Assembly: GCF_004134905.2 (NCBI RefSeq) | Contig: NZ_SDPQ02000001.1 | Location: forward strand, 124,001 to 188,000 | Length of the DNA stretch: 64,000 nucleotides | Reading direction: 5' to 3' | Source of the DNA: Aeromicrobium ginsengisoli | GTDB lineage: Bacteria > Actinomycetota > Actinomycetes > Propionibacteriales > Nocardioidaceae | In this document: piece by piece, positions 53,965 to 62,821 of the stretch | How positions within the stretch are numbered: the first letter of the stretch is position 1 | Layout of the letters: every line of letters begins with the position of its first letter | Position numbers and translations under genes: made by a program | Notes under the pieces: model-generated | Told to the model about the DNA's origin: nothing | Database searches by the model: none | Seen by the model: only the letters and a program-made list of their open reading frames with translations

Positions 53965-54711
53965 TCAGCGGACGGTGGCGAACCAGTCGACGATGCGGTC
54001 CACGACGGGGCCCGGGGTCTTGACCCACATGACGTGGTGGGTCGTGCCGCCCTCGGGGACGGCGTCCTTCGTGTAGACCCAGCGGGTGGAGTGCTCGGGG
54101 TCGAGGAACGTCTCGACGAAGATCTTGTTGGAGCGGGACACCGCGTACGTGTCGCCCTGCAGCTGCACGACCAGCGACGGGGTCGTGATCCGGTGTGGCA
54201 CGGCGAACGGGGGCTTGCCGGACCGGACGAACCGGGCCCACTCACGCATCAACGTACGGGCACCGGGCGCCCCGAAGAACGGCTTGGGCACGAACCCCCG
54301 GATCCGCGCCACGACCGGCACGCTGACGCCCATGAACAGCACCGGCAGACCAGCCATCGGGTACGACCGGAAGTGCGGCACGGAGGCGCCGATGGCCACG
54401 AACCCGTCGCTCGGCTCGTGGTGCAGCTCGTGACCGGCGGAGATCTGTGCGCCGAGGCTGTGTCCCAGCAGGATCACGGGACGATCGGGCTGGTCGGCTC
54501 GTGCCTTGGCCACCTCGTCGGCGATCACCGCCATCTCGCTGGCGTAGCTCCAGTCGTGTGAGCGCGACGCGATCGGCTCGCCGCGCTCGAAGCCTCGAGT
54601 CGACAGCGCCTTGGCCGCCCAGCCGCGTCGCTCGAACTCCGCGACGAGCGGCCGGTAGAAGCCGGATGGCACCGCCATGGCGGCGGAGATCAGGACGATC
54701 GGTTCGGACAT
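53965..54711 (-). CDS. Alpha/beta hydrolase
   Basis: This 248-aa protein has the nucleophile elbow GHSLGAQ and a catalytic His region near TTHHVMW. The oxyanion region is LISAAMAVPSGFYRPL. It resembles serine-aminopeptidase-like or general alpha/beta hydrolases with unknown substrate. I chose ATG 54711, whose product starts MSEPIVLISAAMA; ATG 54720 and further upstream starts exist. It converges on gcvP across a long palindrome. Confidence 0.75.
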   Translation of the reverse strand: MSEPIVLISAAMAVPSGFYRPLVAEFERRGWAAKALSTRGFERGEPIASRSHDWSYASEMAVIADEVAKARADQPDRPVILLGHSLGAQISAGHELHHEPSDGFVAIGASVPHFRSYPMAGLPVLFMGVSVPVVARIRGFVPKPFFGAPGARTLMREWARFVRSGKPPFAVPHRITTPSLVVQLQGDTYAVSRSNKIFVETFLDPEHSTRWVYTKDAVPEGGTTHHVMWVKTPGPVVDRIVDWFATVR

Positions 54712-54767
54712 GCCGGACATCATGACATGAGCGCTGTCACGGTCGGATGAGTCGGTAGGTTCGTCCC

Positions 54768-55346
54768 GTGACCGCACGCGACATCGACCTGCTCGAGACG
54801 GTCCTGATCACAACTCTGCAGGTCGCCGATGGACTGACGACGCAGGATCTGGAGCGCCCGACGCCGTGTGACGAGTTCAACGTACGACTGCTGCTCGAGC
54901 ACGTCATCGGCTGGCAGCAGGTGACGGCCGCCTGCGCCGCTGATCGTGAAGCGCCCGTTCTCGACGGATCGCCCACCTACCGAGCGTCTTCCGACCTCGG
55001 GGGTGACCTGCGCGCGGCCTCGGCGACGCTGGTCACGAACCTGCGAGCGCGGCACGCCGAGACGATCACGATGCCGTACCGAGGGGAGACCCCGATGCGC
55101 GTCATGCTCGCCGAGCTGATCGCCGAGACCGTGATCCACACGTGGGACCTGGCTGTGGCTCGTGGGCAGGCGGTCGACTTCGACGCTGACGTCGTGAGCG
55201 CGGCTCACGACGGACTGACGCTTCTGCTGGGAGAGTCGTTCGCCGAGATGGGCTTCCGGGTCTCGGCTGAGACACCACCATCCGCGGATGACCTCGTACG
55301 TCTGCTCGTGCGCAGCGGCCGTGCACCAGGTGTCTGGCGAGTGTGA
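54768..55346 (+). CDS. TIGR03086-type metal-binding protein (mycothiol-dependent maleylpyruvate isomerase/DinB fold)
   Basis: This 192-aa four-helix DinB-like protein has the metal-site residues of this group: CDEFNVRLLLEHVIGW near residues 34-50 and IHTWDLA near 125. Members are thought to use mycothiol as cofactor in transfer or isomerisation reactions, consistent with an actinobacterium. The substrate is unknown. GTG start, divergent from the alpha/beta hydrolase. Confidence 0.82.
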   Translation: MTARDIDLLETVLITTLQVADGLTTQDLERPTPCDEFNVRLLLEHVIGWQQVTAACAADREAPVLDGSPTYRASSDLGGDLRAASATLVTNLRARHAETITMPYRGETPMRVMLAELIAETVIHTWDLAVARGQAVDFDADVVSAAHDGLTLLLGESFAEMGFRVSAETPPSADDLVRLLVRSGRAPGVWRV

Positions 55347-55398
55347 GGTCGCTCGCTTGGCTGTGCGCAGGTTTCGGCCCCGTGACAGCATCGATGAC

Positions 55399-56058
55399 AT
55401 GCCAGGGCCACGACTCGACCGCTACACGACACCTGATCATCCGAAGGCGATCGTGCTGCTGCTCCACGGCGGGCAGCAGCAGAATGTCGAGCCCGTCGAG
55501 AACACGCACGCGAGCTGGTGGCGGATGGCTCTCATGGCACGTTCACTGCGACGGTTCGCCCGCCGCAACGAGATCGCGCTGACCCTGCTGCAGTATCGCG
55601 TGCGCGGCTGGAACTCCGAGACCGATCCCGCGCCCGTCCGGGACACGCGCTGGGCACTTGCCCAGCTGACTGCGGAGCACCCGGGCGTACCGGTCGTGCT
55701 GGTCGGACACTCGATGGGCGGACGTACGGCCTGCCGTGCCGCCGACGACCCGGCCGTGGTCGGCGTCGTCGGGCTGGCGCCGTGGCTGCCGCCTGGGGAG
55801 CCCAACGGAGCGATCGGCGGCCGCTACCTGCGGGTGCTGCACGGCACGGTGGACCGGTGGACGTCACCGGCGGCCAGCAAGGCGTACGTCGAGAGGAGTC
55901 GGCACCTTGCGACGAGCGCGACGTGGCAGCCGGTGGAGGGCGCCGGGCACTTCATGGCCCGCCACCTGTCGACGTGGAGACGCTTCGTGGAAGACTCGGT
56001 CTCGGAGATCCTGACCGCCACCTCGCACGAGGAGGCCCCGAACGAAGGCATTGCGTGA
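55399..56058 (+). CDS. Alpha/beta hydrolase (dienelactone hydrolase-like)
   Basis: This 219-aa protein has an oxyanion segment VLLLHGG, nucleophile elbow VGHSMGGR and catalytic His in GAGHFMA. The Asp of the triad is likely within HGTVDRW. It is compact with no signal peptide, so cytosolic. The substrate cannot be inferred. The stop overlaps the GTG of the next membrane-protein gene. Confidence 0.78.
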   Translation: MPGPRLDRYTTPDHPKAIVLLLHGGQQQNVEPVENTHASWWRMALMARSLRRFARRNEIALTLLQYRVRGWNSETDPAPVRDTRWALAQLTAEHPGVPVVLVGHSMGGRTACRAADDPAVVGVVGLAPWLPPGEPNGAIGGRYLRVLHGTVDRWTSPAASKAYVERSRHLATSATWQPVEGAGHFMARHLSTWRRFVEDSVSEILTATSHEEAPNEGIA

Positions 56059-56420
56059 CCGACCTCGTGGCGTACGTCGTCGCCCTGGCTGCTGCCCTCG
56101 TCGGAGCATTCGCCGGTTGGCACACCTGGAAGCAGCGCCCGTTCAGCAATCCGCTGTTCTACGCGGTCGCGGCGCTCGAGGTCCTGCTCATCGCCCTGCT
56201 GATCGGCGGCTGCATCGCCCTGGGGTCGACCGATCGTGACGTGGACGGGGTGCTGTTCGTGTCCTATCTCGTCACGATCGTGGTCATCCCGCCCGCCGCC
56301 GTGCTGTGGGGGATCGCCGAGAAGTCGCGGTGGGGGACCGGTGTCGTCGTGGTCGCGATGCTGACGATCGCCGTGCTGTGCGTACGCCTGCTCGGCATCT
56401 GGAAGAACGCCTATGTCTGA
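56055..56420 (+). CDS. Small membrane protein of unknown function
   Basis: This 121-aa protein has four hydrophobic segments (about 3-21, 32-54, 64-82 and 92-112). It overlaps the hydrolase gene by 4 nt and the following membrane-protein gene by 8 nt. The second segment ends IGGCIALGS. I recognise no domain; it is probably co-transcribed with its neighbours. Confidence 0.7.
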   Translation: MTDLVAYVVALAAALVGAFAGWHTWKQRPFSNPLFYAVAALEVLLIALLIGGCIALGSTDRDVDGVLFVSYLVTIVVIPPAAVLWGIAEKSRWGTGVVVVAMLTIAVLCVRLLGIWKNAYV

Positions 56421-56802
56421 CACCTCCCACGGCTTCGGCCGCGTCCTCGTCGCGATCTACGCGGTGTTCGCGCTCGCCGCCTCGGCTCGCTCGATCGTGC
56501 AGCTCGCGACCAAGGCCGACGAGGCGCCGTTCGCCTACTCGATGTCGGCGTTCGCCGGCGTGGTCTACGTGGTCGCCACGATCGCGCTGGCCCGCAGCCT
56601 GCGAGGGCTGGCGCTGCTGACGATCAGCATCGAGCTCGTCGGAGTGCTCGTCACCGGCGTGCTGTCGCTCGTCGACGACTCGCTGTTCCCGGACCAGACG
56701 GTGTGGTCGGGATTCGGCGAGGGCTACGGGTTCGTGCCGCTCGTGCTGCCGCTCGTGGGACTGTGGTGGCTGCGGCGCACCACGTCGTCAGGGCAGAGCT
56801 AA
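56413..56802 (+). CDS. Small membrane protein of unknown function
   Basis: This 129-aa protein has about four helices (10-28, 42-62, 68-88 and 108-122). Its start is 8 bases inside the previous gene. The layout is integral-membrane without recognisable motifs. A loop rich in Phe and acidic residues (DDSLFPDQTVWSGFGEGYGF) separates the last helices. The function is unknown. Confidence 0.7.
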   Translation: MSDTSHGFGRVLVAIYAVFALAASARSIVQLATKADEAPFAYSMSAFAGVVYVVATIALARSLRGLALLTISIELVGVLVTGVLSLVDDSLFPDQTVWSGFGEGYGFVPLVLPLVGLWWLRRTTSSGQS

Positions 56803-56889
56803 GGCCCTACGCACTCATACCGCGTAGGGCCAGATCCATTCAATCCCGATGGCCACTCCAGCCTCGGTAGCGACACGGAGAAGTCTGGA

Positions 56890-57345
56890 ATGAATTCCGA
56901 GTACGTCCTGCTCTCGCGGTGGCAGGTCGACCGCAGCCGGGAGTCGCTCTGGGACGTGCTCGAGGCCCTGCTCGAGACCCCGGACCCGCTGCCGTGGTGG
57001 CCGTCGGTGCAGGTCACGGCGTATGACGGCGACAACCTCGACGTACGGGCGGCCAGCGGTCTCGGGTATGCCGTGACGTTCCGGCTCGCCAACCTGGAGG
57101 CGCAGCGTCCCAGCCTGTTGAGCTTCACCTCCGAGGGTGATCTGCGCGGTCGCGGAGTCGTCACGTTCGTCGAGCTCACCGACGGCATCTCGGCGATGGA
57201 CATCGACTGGCGGGTGGCCACGGACCGGCGGTGGATGCGCTGGACATCGTGGCTCCTGCGACCGGTGTTCATCGCCGGGCACCACATCGTGATGCGGCAG
57301 GGCGAGAAGCATCTCAACGCGTGGCTGGCGGCGCAGGACGGCTGA
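56890..57345 (+). CDS. SRPBCC (START-like) family protein
   Basis: This 151-aa protein has the START/polyketide-cyclase-like helix-grip pattern: WQVDRSRESLWDVLEALLETPDPLPWWPSV at the front, then VTFRLANLEAQRPSLLSFTSEG and a long C-terminal helix with HHIVMRQGEKHLNAWLA. Members bind hydrophobic ligands or act as cyclases. The 138 bases after it hold no supported gene. Confidence 0.8.
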   Translation: MNSEYVLLSRWQVDRSRESLWDVLEALLETPDPLPWWPSVQVTAYDGDNLDVRAASGLGYAVTFRLANLEAQRPSLLSFTSEGDLRGRGVVTFVELTDGISAMDIDWRVATDRRWMRWTSWLLRPVFIAGHHIVMRQGEKHLNAWLAAQDG

Positions 57346-57483
57346 CCCGGGCCTCCGGCTCCTCAGTCCGCGACCAGCTCGCGGCGCGCGTCGCCATGCA
57401 CGCCTGAGCGACCTCGCACCCCTTGCCGACGAAGTGCTCGGCCGGTAGATCGTCGACTTCAACGGGGGCAGGGAGTCAGCGGG

Positions 57484-58692
57484 TCAGGCTCCGGGCCAGG
57501 CGGGGGAGAGCGTGACGACGTCGCCGAGGATCGTGATGGCCGGGGGTTCAGCGCCGACGGCTGCTGCTCGGTCGGCGATCGTGGCCAGCGTGCCGACCGT
57601 GACCCGCTGCCCGTCGCTGTAGCCGCTCTCGACGAGCGCGGCCGGTGTCTCGGAGTCGTGACCTGCGGCGATGAGCTCGGCAGCGGTCTCGGCGAGCCGC
57701 TTCACGCCCATCAGCATGACGATCGTGTGGGACCGGTTGCGCGGCAGATCGGCCAGTGACTCGTGGCCGGTGACGACCGTGAAGCCACGCGAGACGCCTC
57801 GATGCGTCACCGGGATGCCCGCTGCCGCCGCCACCGCGATCGCGCTCGTGACACCCGGCACGACCTCGACGGGTATGCCGGCATCGCGGCAGGCGATGAG
57901 CTCCTCGCCGCCGCGCCCGAAGACGTACGGGTCGCCGCCCTTGAGCCGGACGACGATCTTGCCCTGCTTGGCGCGGTCGACGAGGATCGCGTTGATCTCG
58001 TCCTGGGGGATGGGGTGATGGTCGGGCTTCTTGCCGACGTCGATGACCTCGACGTCGGGCGACAGCTCCGCGAGCACACCGTGGGGGGCGAGACGGTCGA
58101 TCACGACGACGTCAGCCTCGGCCAGCAGTCGCCGGCCGCGTGTGGTCAGCAGGCCCGCATCGCCGGGTCCGCCGCCGACGAGGGCGACGAAGCCGTCGGG
58201 GTGATGCGTACGGTGGCGCAGCGGGAGCTCGCCCGACTGCAGAGCGGCGGCCACACCGTCGCGCAGCGCCGCAGCCCGTCCGGCGTCGCCGCCACCGCTG
58301 ACCGCGACCGTGACGTCGTCGACGCGAGCGACGGCGGGGGACCAGGCGGTCGCATGATCGGGGTCGCCGCCCTTGAGGCACCAGATCTGGCGTGCCTCGG
58401 CGTCGTCAGCCACCTGGCCGTCGACGGCCGGATCGGCGGTCGCAGTCTGCACGAGCCATGCACCGTCGAGATCGCCGCTCTCATAGGTCCGCGCGACCCA
58501 CTCGACCTCGCCCCGGTCGATCGACGAGGCGAGGGAGTCGGAGACCACCGGAGCGATCACGACGACCCGTGCGCCGGCGTCGAGCAGCGAGAGCGTACGC
58601 CGCGTGGCGACGTGTCCACCACCGACGACGACGACCGTGCGGCCGGTCACACGCAGGGTGAGCGGAAAGCTTCCGTTCGTACCCGAGGTCAT
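57484..58692 (-). CDS. cysG: Siroheme synthase (uroporphyrin-III C-methyltransferase / precorrin-2 dehydrogenase fusion)
   Basis: This 402-aa enzyme makes siroheme, the sulfite-reductase cofactor. The N-terminal Rossmann domain ([14 protein letters not shown]) is precorrin-2 dehydrogenase/ferrochelatase. The C-terminal domain has [18 protein letters not shown] and [17 protein letters not shown], typical of uroporphyrinogen methyltransferase. It is shorter than the E. coli CysG, as usual in actinobacteria. Last gene of the cys operon, coupled to cysN (ATGA). Confidence 0.92.
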   Translation of the reverse strand: MTSGTNGSFPLTLRVTGRTVVVVGGGHVATRRTLSLLDAGARVVVIAPVVSDSLASSIDRGEVEWVARTYESGDLDGAWLVQTATADPAVDGQVADDAEARQIWCLKGGDPDHATAWSPAVARVDDVTVAVSGGGDAGRAAALRDGVAAALQSGELPLRHRTHHPDGFVALVGGGPGDAGLLTTRGRRLLAEADVVVIDRLAPHGVLAELSPDVEVIDVGKKPDHHPIPQDEINAILVDRAKQGKIVVRLKGGDPYVFGRGGEELIACRDAGIPVEVVPGVTSAIAVAAAAGIPVTHRGVSRGFTVVTGHESLADLPRNRSHTIVMLMGVKRLAETAAELIAAGHDSETPAALVESGYSDGQRVTVGTLATIADRAAAVGAEPPAITILGDVVTLSPAWPGA

Positions 58693-59999
58693 ACGAGAAC
58701 TGTAGTCTCGCCGATCGCTTCCACGGCCGCCTTGGTGTCGAGCAGCGCATCGCCCACCATGCCTGCGGCCAGCGTGCCGCCGTCCTGCGCGTCGATCAGC
58801 AGGAAGGCGCCGGTGCCGCGGGCGTGGATGTACTCCTCAGCCGGGATCGGTGCCGCAAGACGCAGGGTCACGTGGCCGATGTCGTTGAGGCCGAGCGACT
58901 CGGCGGGCAGGAGCCGGGCGTTGTCGAGGTCGAGCTTGCCGCCGATGCCCTTGACCATGGCCTGGACGGTCTTGGTGCCGTGCTTGAGCAGCACCTTCGT
59001 GCCGGGCACGAGTGCGCCCTCGGCGAGCCAGGTGATCGTGCCGTCGATGTCCTGCGTGACAGGCGGGACGCTGCGGGACGTCACGAGCAGGTCGCCGCGC
59101 GAGATGTCGATGTCGTCGGCGAGCCGCAAGGTCACGGACTGCGGGGCGAACGCCTCGGCCAGCTCCTTGCCGGCGAAGTCGATGCCCGTGACGGTGCTCG
59201 TACGTCCGCTCGGCTGCACCGTGACGGCGTCGCCGACGCGCACGAGGCCGGACGCGATCTGGCCGGCATAGCCGCGGTAGTCGCGGAACTCGTCGCCGGC
59301 TGCCGACTGCGGGCGGATCACGAGCTGCACGGGGAAGCGGAGCGGCTCGGACTGCGGCGAGCCGACGGGGGAGAGCTGCTCGAGGTACGCGAGCAGGCTG
59401 GGCCCGTCGTACCACGGCGTACGGTCCGACCGGTCCACGACGTTGTCGCCGTCGAGGGCCGACACCGGGATCGTCGCGACGTCGTAGAGGCCGAGGCTGC
59501 GGGCCGACTCGAGGACCTCGTCGGACACCCGGTTGTAGGTCTCCTCGTCGAAGTCGACCAGGTCGATCTTGTTGACCACGACGATGACGTGTGGGACCCG
59601 CAGGAGTGAGGCGACTGCGAGGTGACGGCGGGTCTGCTCCTGGATGCCGTGGCGCACGTCGACCAGCAGCACCACGACGTCAGCGGTGCTGGCACCGGTG
59701 ACGGTGTTGCGCGTGTACTGCACGTGCCCGGGGCAGTCGGCGAGGATGAACGAGCGCTCGGCGGTCGCGAAGTAGCGGTAGGCCACGTCGATCGTGATGC
59801 CCTGCTCGCGCTCCGAGCGCAGCCCGTCGGTCAGCAGGGCGAGGTCGGCCGAGGCGAGGCCACGGTCGCGGCTGACTCGTTCGACGGCGTCGAACTGGTC
59901 GGCGAGCACGGACTTGGAGTCGTACAGGAGGCGCCCGACGAGGGTGGACTTGCCGTCGTCGACCGAGCCAGCGGTCGCCAGGCGGAGCAGCGTCCTCAT
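58689..59999 (-). CDS. cysN: Sulfate adenylyltransferase subunit 1
   Basis: This GTPase subunit of ATP sulfurylase has 436 aa. The G1 loop GSVDDGKST is at residues 11-19, and DCPGH and VNKIDL are present. The C-terminal beta-barrel domains match EF-Tu-like CysN. There is no fused APS kinase (CysC) domain. It overlaps both cysD and cysG by ATGA. It uses GTP hydrolysis to drive APS formation. Confidence 0.94.
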   Translation of the reverse strand: MRTLLRLATAGSVDDGKSTLVGRLLYDSKSVLADQFDAVERVSRDRGLASADLALLTDGLRSEREQGITIDVAYRYFATAERSFILADCPGHVQYTRNTVTGASTADVVVLLVDVRHGIQEQTRRHLAVASLLRVPHVIVVVNKIDLVDFDEETYNRVSDEVLESARSLGLYDVATIPVSALDGDNVVDRSDRTPWYDGPSLLAYLEQLSPVGSPQSEPLRFPVQLVIRPQSAAGDEFRDYRGYAGQIASGLVRVGDAVTVQPSGRTSTVTGIDFAGKELAEAFAPQSVTLRLADDIDISRGDLLVTSRSVPPVTQDIDGTITWLAEGALVPGTKVLLKHGTKTVQAMVKGIGGKLDLDNARLLPAESLGLNDIGHVTLRLAAPIPAEEYIHARGTGAFLLIDAQDGGTLAAGMVGDALLDTKAAVEAIGETTVLV

Positions 60000-60910
60000 C
60001 AGAAGTAGCCTTCCTTCTTGCGGTCTTCCATGGCTGCCTCGGAGGCACGGTCGTCGGCTCGGGTCGCGCCGCGCTCGGTGAGCCGCGTGGCAGCGACCTC
60101 GACGATCACGTCGTCGACCGTGACGGCAGCGCTCTCGACGGCGCCGGTGCACGACATGTCGCCGACCGTGCGATAGCGCACCTGGCGCTTCTCGACGGTC
60201 TCGCCCTCACGCGGTTGCGACACCTCGCTGACGCTGATCAGCATGCCGTCGCGCTCGAACACCTCACGCTGGTGCGCGTAGTAGAGCTCGGGGAGCTGGA
60301 TGTCCTCGGCGCCGATGTACTGCCAGACGTCGAGCTCGGTCCAGTTGCTGAGCGGGAACACGCGTACGTGCTCTCCGGGGCGGTGCTTGCCGTTGTAGAG
60401 GTTCCATAGCTCGGGCCGCTGGTTGCGGGGGTCCCACTGACCGAACTCGTCGCGCAACGAGAAGACGCGCTCCTTGGCCCGGGCCTTCTCCTCGTCGCGA
60501 CGTCCGCCGCCGAACACCGCGTCGAACTTGTGGCTCGTGATGCCGTCGAGCAGCGGCTGGGTCTGCAACTGGTTGCGGGTGCCGTCGCTGCGCTCGCGCA
60601 GCCGTCCGTCGTCGATGTAGTCCTGCACGCTGGCGACCTCGAGCCGCAGGCCCAGTCGCTCGACCGTCGCGTCGCGGAACGCGAGCACCTCAGGGAAGTT
60701 GTGCCCGGTGTCGACGTGCATGACCGGGAACGGCACGGGGGCGGGCCAGAACGCCTTGACCGCGAGGTGCAGCATCACGACCGAGTCCTTGCCACCGGAG
60801 AACAGCAGCACGGGACGCTCGAACTCGGCAGCGACCTCACGGATGATGTGGATCGCCTCGGACTCCAGCCACTCGAGCTGGGTGAGACGGCGTTCGTCGA
60901 TCAGGGTCAT
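59999..60910 (-). CDS. cysD: Sulfate adenylyltransferase subunit 2
   Basis: This catalytic subunit of ATP sulfurylase has 303 aa. The PP-loop SGGKDS is at residues 38-43, and RRDEEKARAKER and FPLSNWTELDVWQYI are canonical CysD segments. It makes adenosine 5'-phosphosulfate with CysN. Second gene of the operon, 31 bases after cysH. Confidence 0.95.
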   Translation of the reverse strand: MTLIDERRLTQLEWLESEAIHIIREVAAEFERPVLLFSGGKDSVVMLHLAVKAFWPAPVPFPVMHVDTGHNFPEVLAFRDATVERLGLRLEVASVQDYIDDGRLRERSDGTRNQLQTQPLLDGITSHKFDAVFGGGRRDEEKARAKERVFSLRDEFGQWDPRNQRPELWNLYNGKHRPGEHVRVFPLSNWTELDVWQYIGAEDIQLPELYYAHQREVFERDGMLISVSEVSQPREGETVEKRQVRYRTVGDMSCTGAVESAAVTVDDVIVEVAATRLTERGATRADDRASEAAMEDRKKEGYF

Positions 60911-60941
60911 CGGTGCCTTTGCGTATGTCTGGTGCAGGGGA

Positions 60942-61739
60942 TCAGGCGTGCAGGCCGCACTCGGTCTTGTCGAGCCCCGCCCAGCGGCCGGCCCGCGGGT
61001 CCTCGCCGGGGGCGACCCGGCGGGTGCAGGTTGCGCAGCCGATCGAGGGGTAGCCGTCGTTGACGAGCGGGTTGACGATGACGTCGTTGTCGTCGGCGTA
61101 GGCGAGCAGTTCGTCGAACGACCAGTCAGCGAGGGGATTGACCTTGACCAGGCCGTTCTTGTCGTCCCACGTCACGAACGGGGTGTTGGCGCGCGTCGGC
61201 GCCTCGTCGCGGCGTACGCCGGTGATCCACACCTCGTAGCCCTGCAGCGTGTCGTGGAGTGGCTCGACCTTGCGCATCTGGCAGCACAGTGCGGGGTCGC
61301 GTTCATAGAGCTTCTCGCCGAACTCGGCGTCCTGCTCGGCGACGCTGCGGCGCGGCTTGACGTCGACGATCGAGAGCTGCATCGACGACTCGACGGCGTC
61401 GCGGGTGCCGATCGTCTCGGCGAAGTGGTAGCCGGTCTCGAGGAACAGCGTGTCGACCCAGGGGAGGTGCCCGGCGACGACGTGGGGCAGGACGGCGTCG
61501 GCCATCGAGCAGGCCACAGCGGTGCGGTAGCCGAACTCCTCGGCGACCCACGCGAGGATCTCGGCGGTGTCGGACTCGGCGAACCGCTCCTGAGCGGCCT
61601 CGGCGATCGCCTTGAGCTCGTCGTTGCTGCGCCTCGGCGCGAGCAGCGACTCGCGCGACGACAGGTGAGCCGTACGCTCCTCGTCGTGGGCGATCTGCTG
61701 CTGGCGCCGCTCGGCAAGGGTGAGCACCGTGGGGGCCAT
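60942..61739 (-). CDS. cysH: Adenylyl-sulfate reductase, [4Fe-4S] assimilatory type
   Basis: This thioredoxin-dependent reductase turns APS to sulfite. It has 265 aa from ATG 61739, preceded by GAGGTGAG. It carries the two Cys pairs that mark iron-sulfur APS reductases: C152-C153 (LCCQMRK) and C235-x-x-C238 (CATC), and the catalytic Cys261 in the C-terminal ECGLHA. This agrees with cysN lacking an APS kinase domain. First gene of the operon. Confidence 0.93.
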   Translation of the reverse strand: MAPTVLTLAERRQQQIAHDEERTAHLSSRESLLAPRRSNDELKAIAEAAQERFAESDTAEILAWVAEEFGYRTAVACSMADAVLPHVVAGHLPWVDTLFLETGYHFAETIGTRDAVESSMQLSIVDVKPRRSVAEQDAEFGEKLYERDPALCCQMRKVEPLHDTLQGYEVWITGVRRDEAPTRANTPFVTWDDKNGLVKVNPLADWSFDELLAYADDNDVIVNPLVNDGYPSIGCATCTRRVAPGEDPRAGRWAGLDKTECGLHA

Positions 61740-61946
61740 GCTGCTCACCTCTTTCGGTCGTTGAACGGTCATCGTCCGCGCTCCAGAATAGGTCGCCCCT
61801 GTGCGCCGTCCCAGCACGTGGCGAACTGTCCGCATGACGGAACGCATATACGTGACCCAGGTCACATGGCCCGTGATTGAGGACGACGCGGCTGGGTAGT
61901 GCTCTCTGCGGTGGCCACCGTCACCCTGAAGAGAGGGAGAACACCC

Positions 61947-62090
61947 ATGGCGTTCATCTTGTGGATCATCGCGGCGATCATCGCGATCTACGGAGTACTG
62001 CGTCTCGTCCGCGGAGACATTCTGATCGGCATCGTGCTGCTGGTCGTCGCGTGCGTCGTCGGGCCGGGGGGCTACAGCATCTTCAAATAG
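61947..62090 (+). CDS. 47-aa single-pass membrane protein with C-terminal GPGGYSIF
   Basis: This small protein starts MAFILWIIAAIIAIYG and is almost wholly hydrophobic, with an internal R-x-x-R-G-D loop and a short second hydrophobic stretch. It ends with GPGGYSIFK, a tail conserved in similar small actinobacterial proteins as I recall. GGGAG lies 9 bases before the ATG. A perfect terminator follows. It lies between the divergent cysH and the Sua5/YciO gene. The role is unknown. Confidence 0.75.
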   Translation: MAFILWIIAAIIAIYGVLRLVRGDILIGIVLLVVACVVGPGGYSIFK

Positions 62091-62095
62091 CTGAG

Positions 62096-62128
62096 CGAAG
62101 GGCCGCGCACATCGTGCGCGGCCCTTCG
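62096..62128 (+). terminator. Rho-independent terminator after the 47-aa membrane protein
   Basis: A perfect 15-bp stem, CGAAGGGCCGCGCAC paired with GTGCGCGGCCCTTCG, has a 3-base ATC loop. It starts 5 bases after the stop codon. T-richness downstream is low. Confidence 0.85.
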
Positions 62129-62161
62129 TCATGTCCGGCCAGTGGGGCTAGCCTCACTTCT

Positions 62162-62785
62162 ATGCCCCGCTTCATCGACATCCACCCGGACAACCCGCAG
62201 CAGCGTTCGGTCGACCAGGCGGCAGCCGTGATCCAGGACGGTGGGCTCATCGCCTATCCGACCGATTCTGGGTACGCGCTCGGCGCCCAGCTGGGCAACA
62301 AGGACGCCCTCGACCGCATCCGCACGATCCGCCAGCTCGACGACAAGCACCACTTCACGCTCGTGTGCAAGGACTTCGCCCAGCTCGGCCAGTTCGTGCA
62401 CGTCGACAACGCGATCTTCCGCGCGGTCAAAGCGGCGACTCCGGGGCCCTACACGTTCATCCTGCCGGCGACCCGCGAGGTGCCGCGGCGGCTGCTGCAC
62501 GAGAAGAAGAAGACCGTCGGCGTACGCATTCCTGACAGCAGGATCGTGACGGCGCTGCTGACCGCCCTCGGTGAGCCCATGCTCTCCACGACCCTGATCC
62601 TGCCGGGCGGCACCGAGCCGATGACGACGGCGTGGGAGATCGCCGATGCCCTCGACGGTCAGGTCGACGCGGTCATCGAGTCGGGCGCCGACGTCATCGC
62701 CGAGCCGACGACGGTGGTCGACTTCTCCGACGGCTATGCCGAGGTCGTACGCGTCGGTGCCGGCGATCCTGCACCGTTCGAGTAG
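62162..62785 (+). CDS. Sua5/YciO/YrdC family protein (threonylcarbamoyl-AMP synthase-like)
   Basis: This 207-aa protein has the YrdC fold: PDNPQQRSVDQAAAVIQDGGLIAYPTDSGYALG, the KRTR-like basic positions (RIRTIRQLDDKHHF), and PGPYTFILPATREVPRR. YrdC/Sua5 members make threonylcarbamoyl-AMP for tRNA t6A; the YciO branch, which this resembles in length and start, is less active and of unclear role. It starts 33 bases after the terminator. Confidence 0.85.
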   Translation: MPRFIDIHPDNPQQRSVDQAAAVIQDGGLIAYPTDSGYALGAQLGNKDALDRIRTIRQLDDKHHFTLVCKDFAQLGQFVHVDNAIFRAVKAATPGPYTFILPATREVPRRLLHEKKKTVGVRIPDSRIVTALLTALGEPMLSTTLILPGGTEPMTTAWEIADALDGQVDAVIESGADVIAEPTTVVDFSDGYAEVVRVGAGDPAPFE

Positions 62786-62821
62786 CCCCTAGACGTCGGT
62801 CGCGGGGCATACGATCGGCAC

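Noticed and set aside
57346..57483. Possible small minus-strand gene after cysG
   Set aside because: One frame reads plausibly for about 40 residues, but it has no start site and continues into the shadow of the START-like gene.
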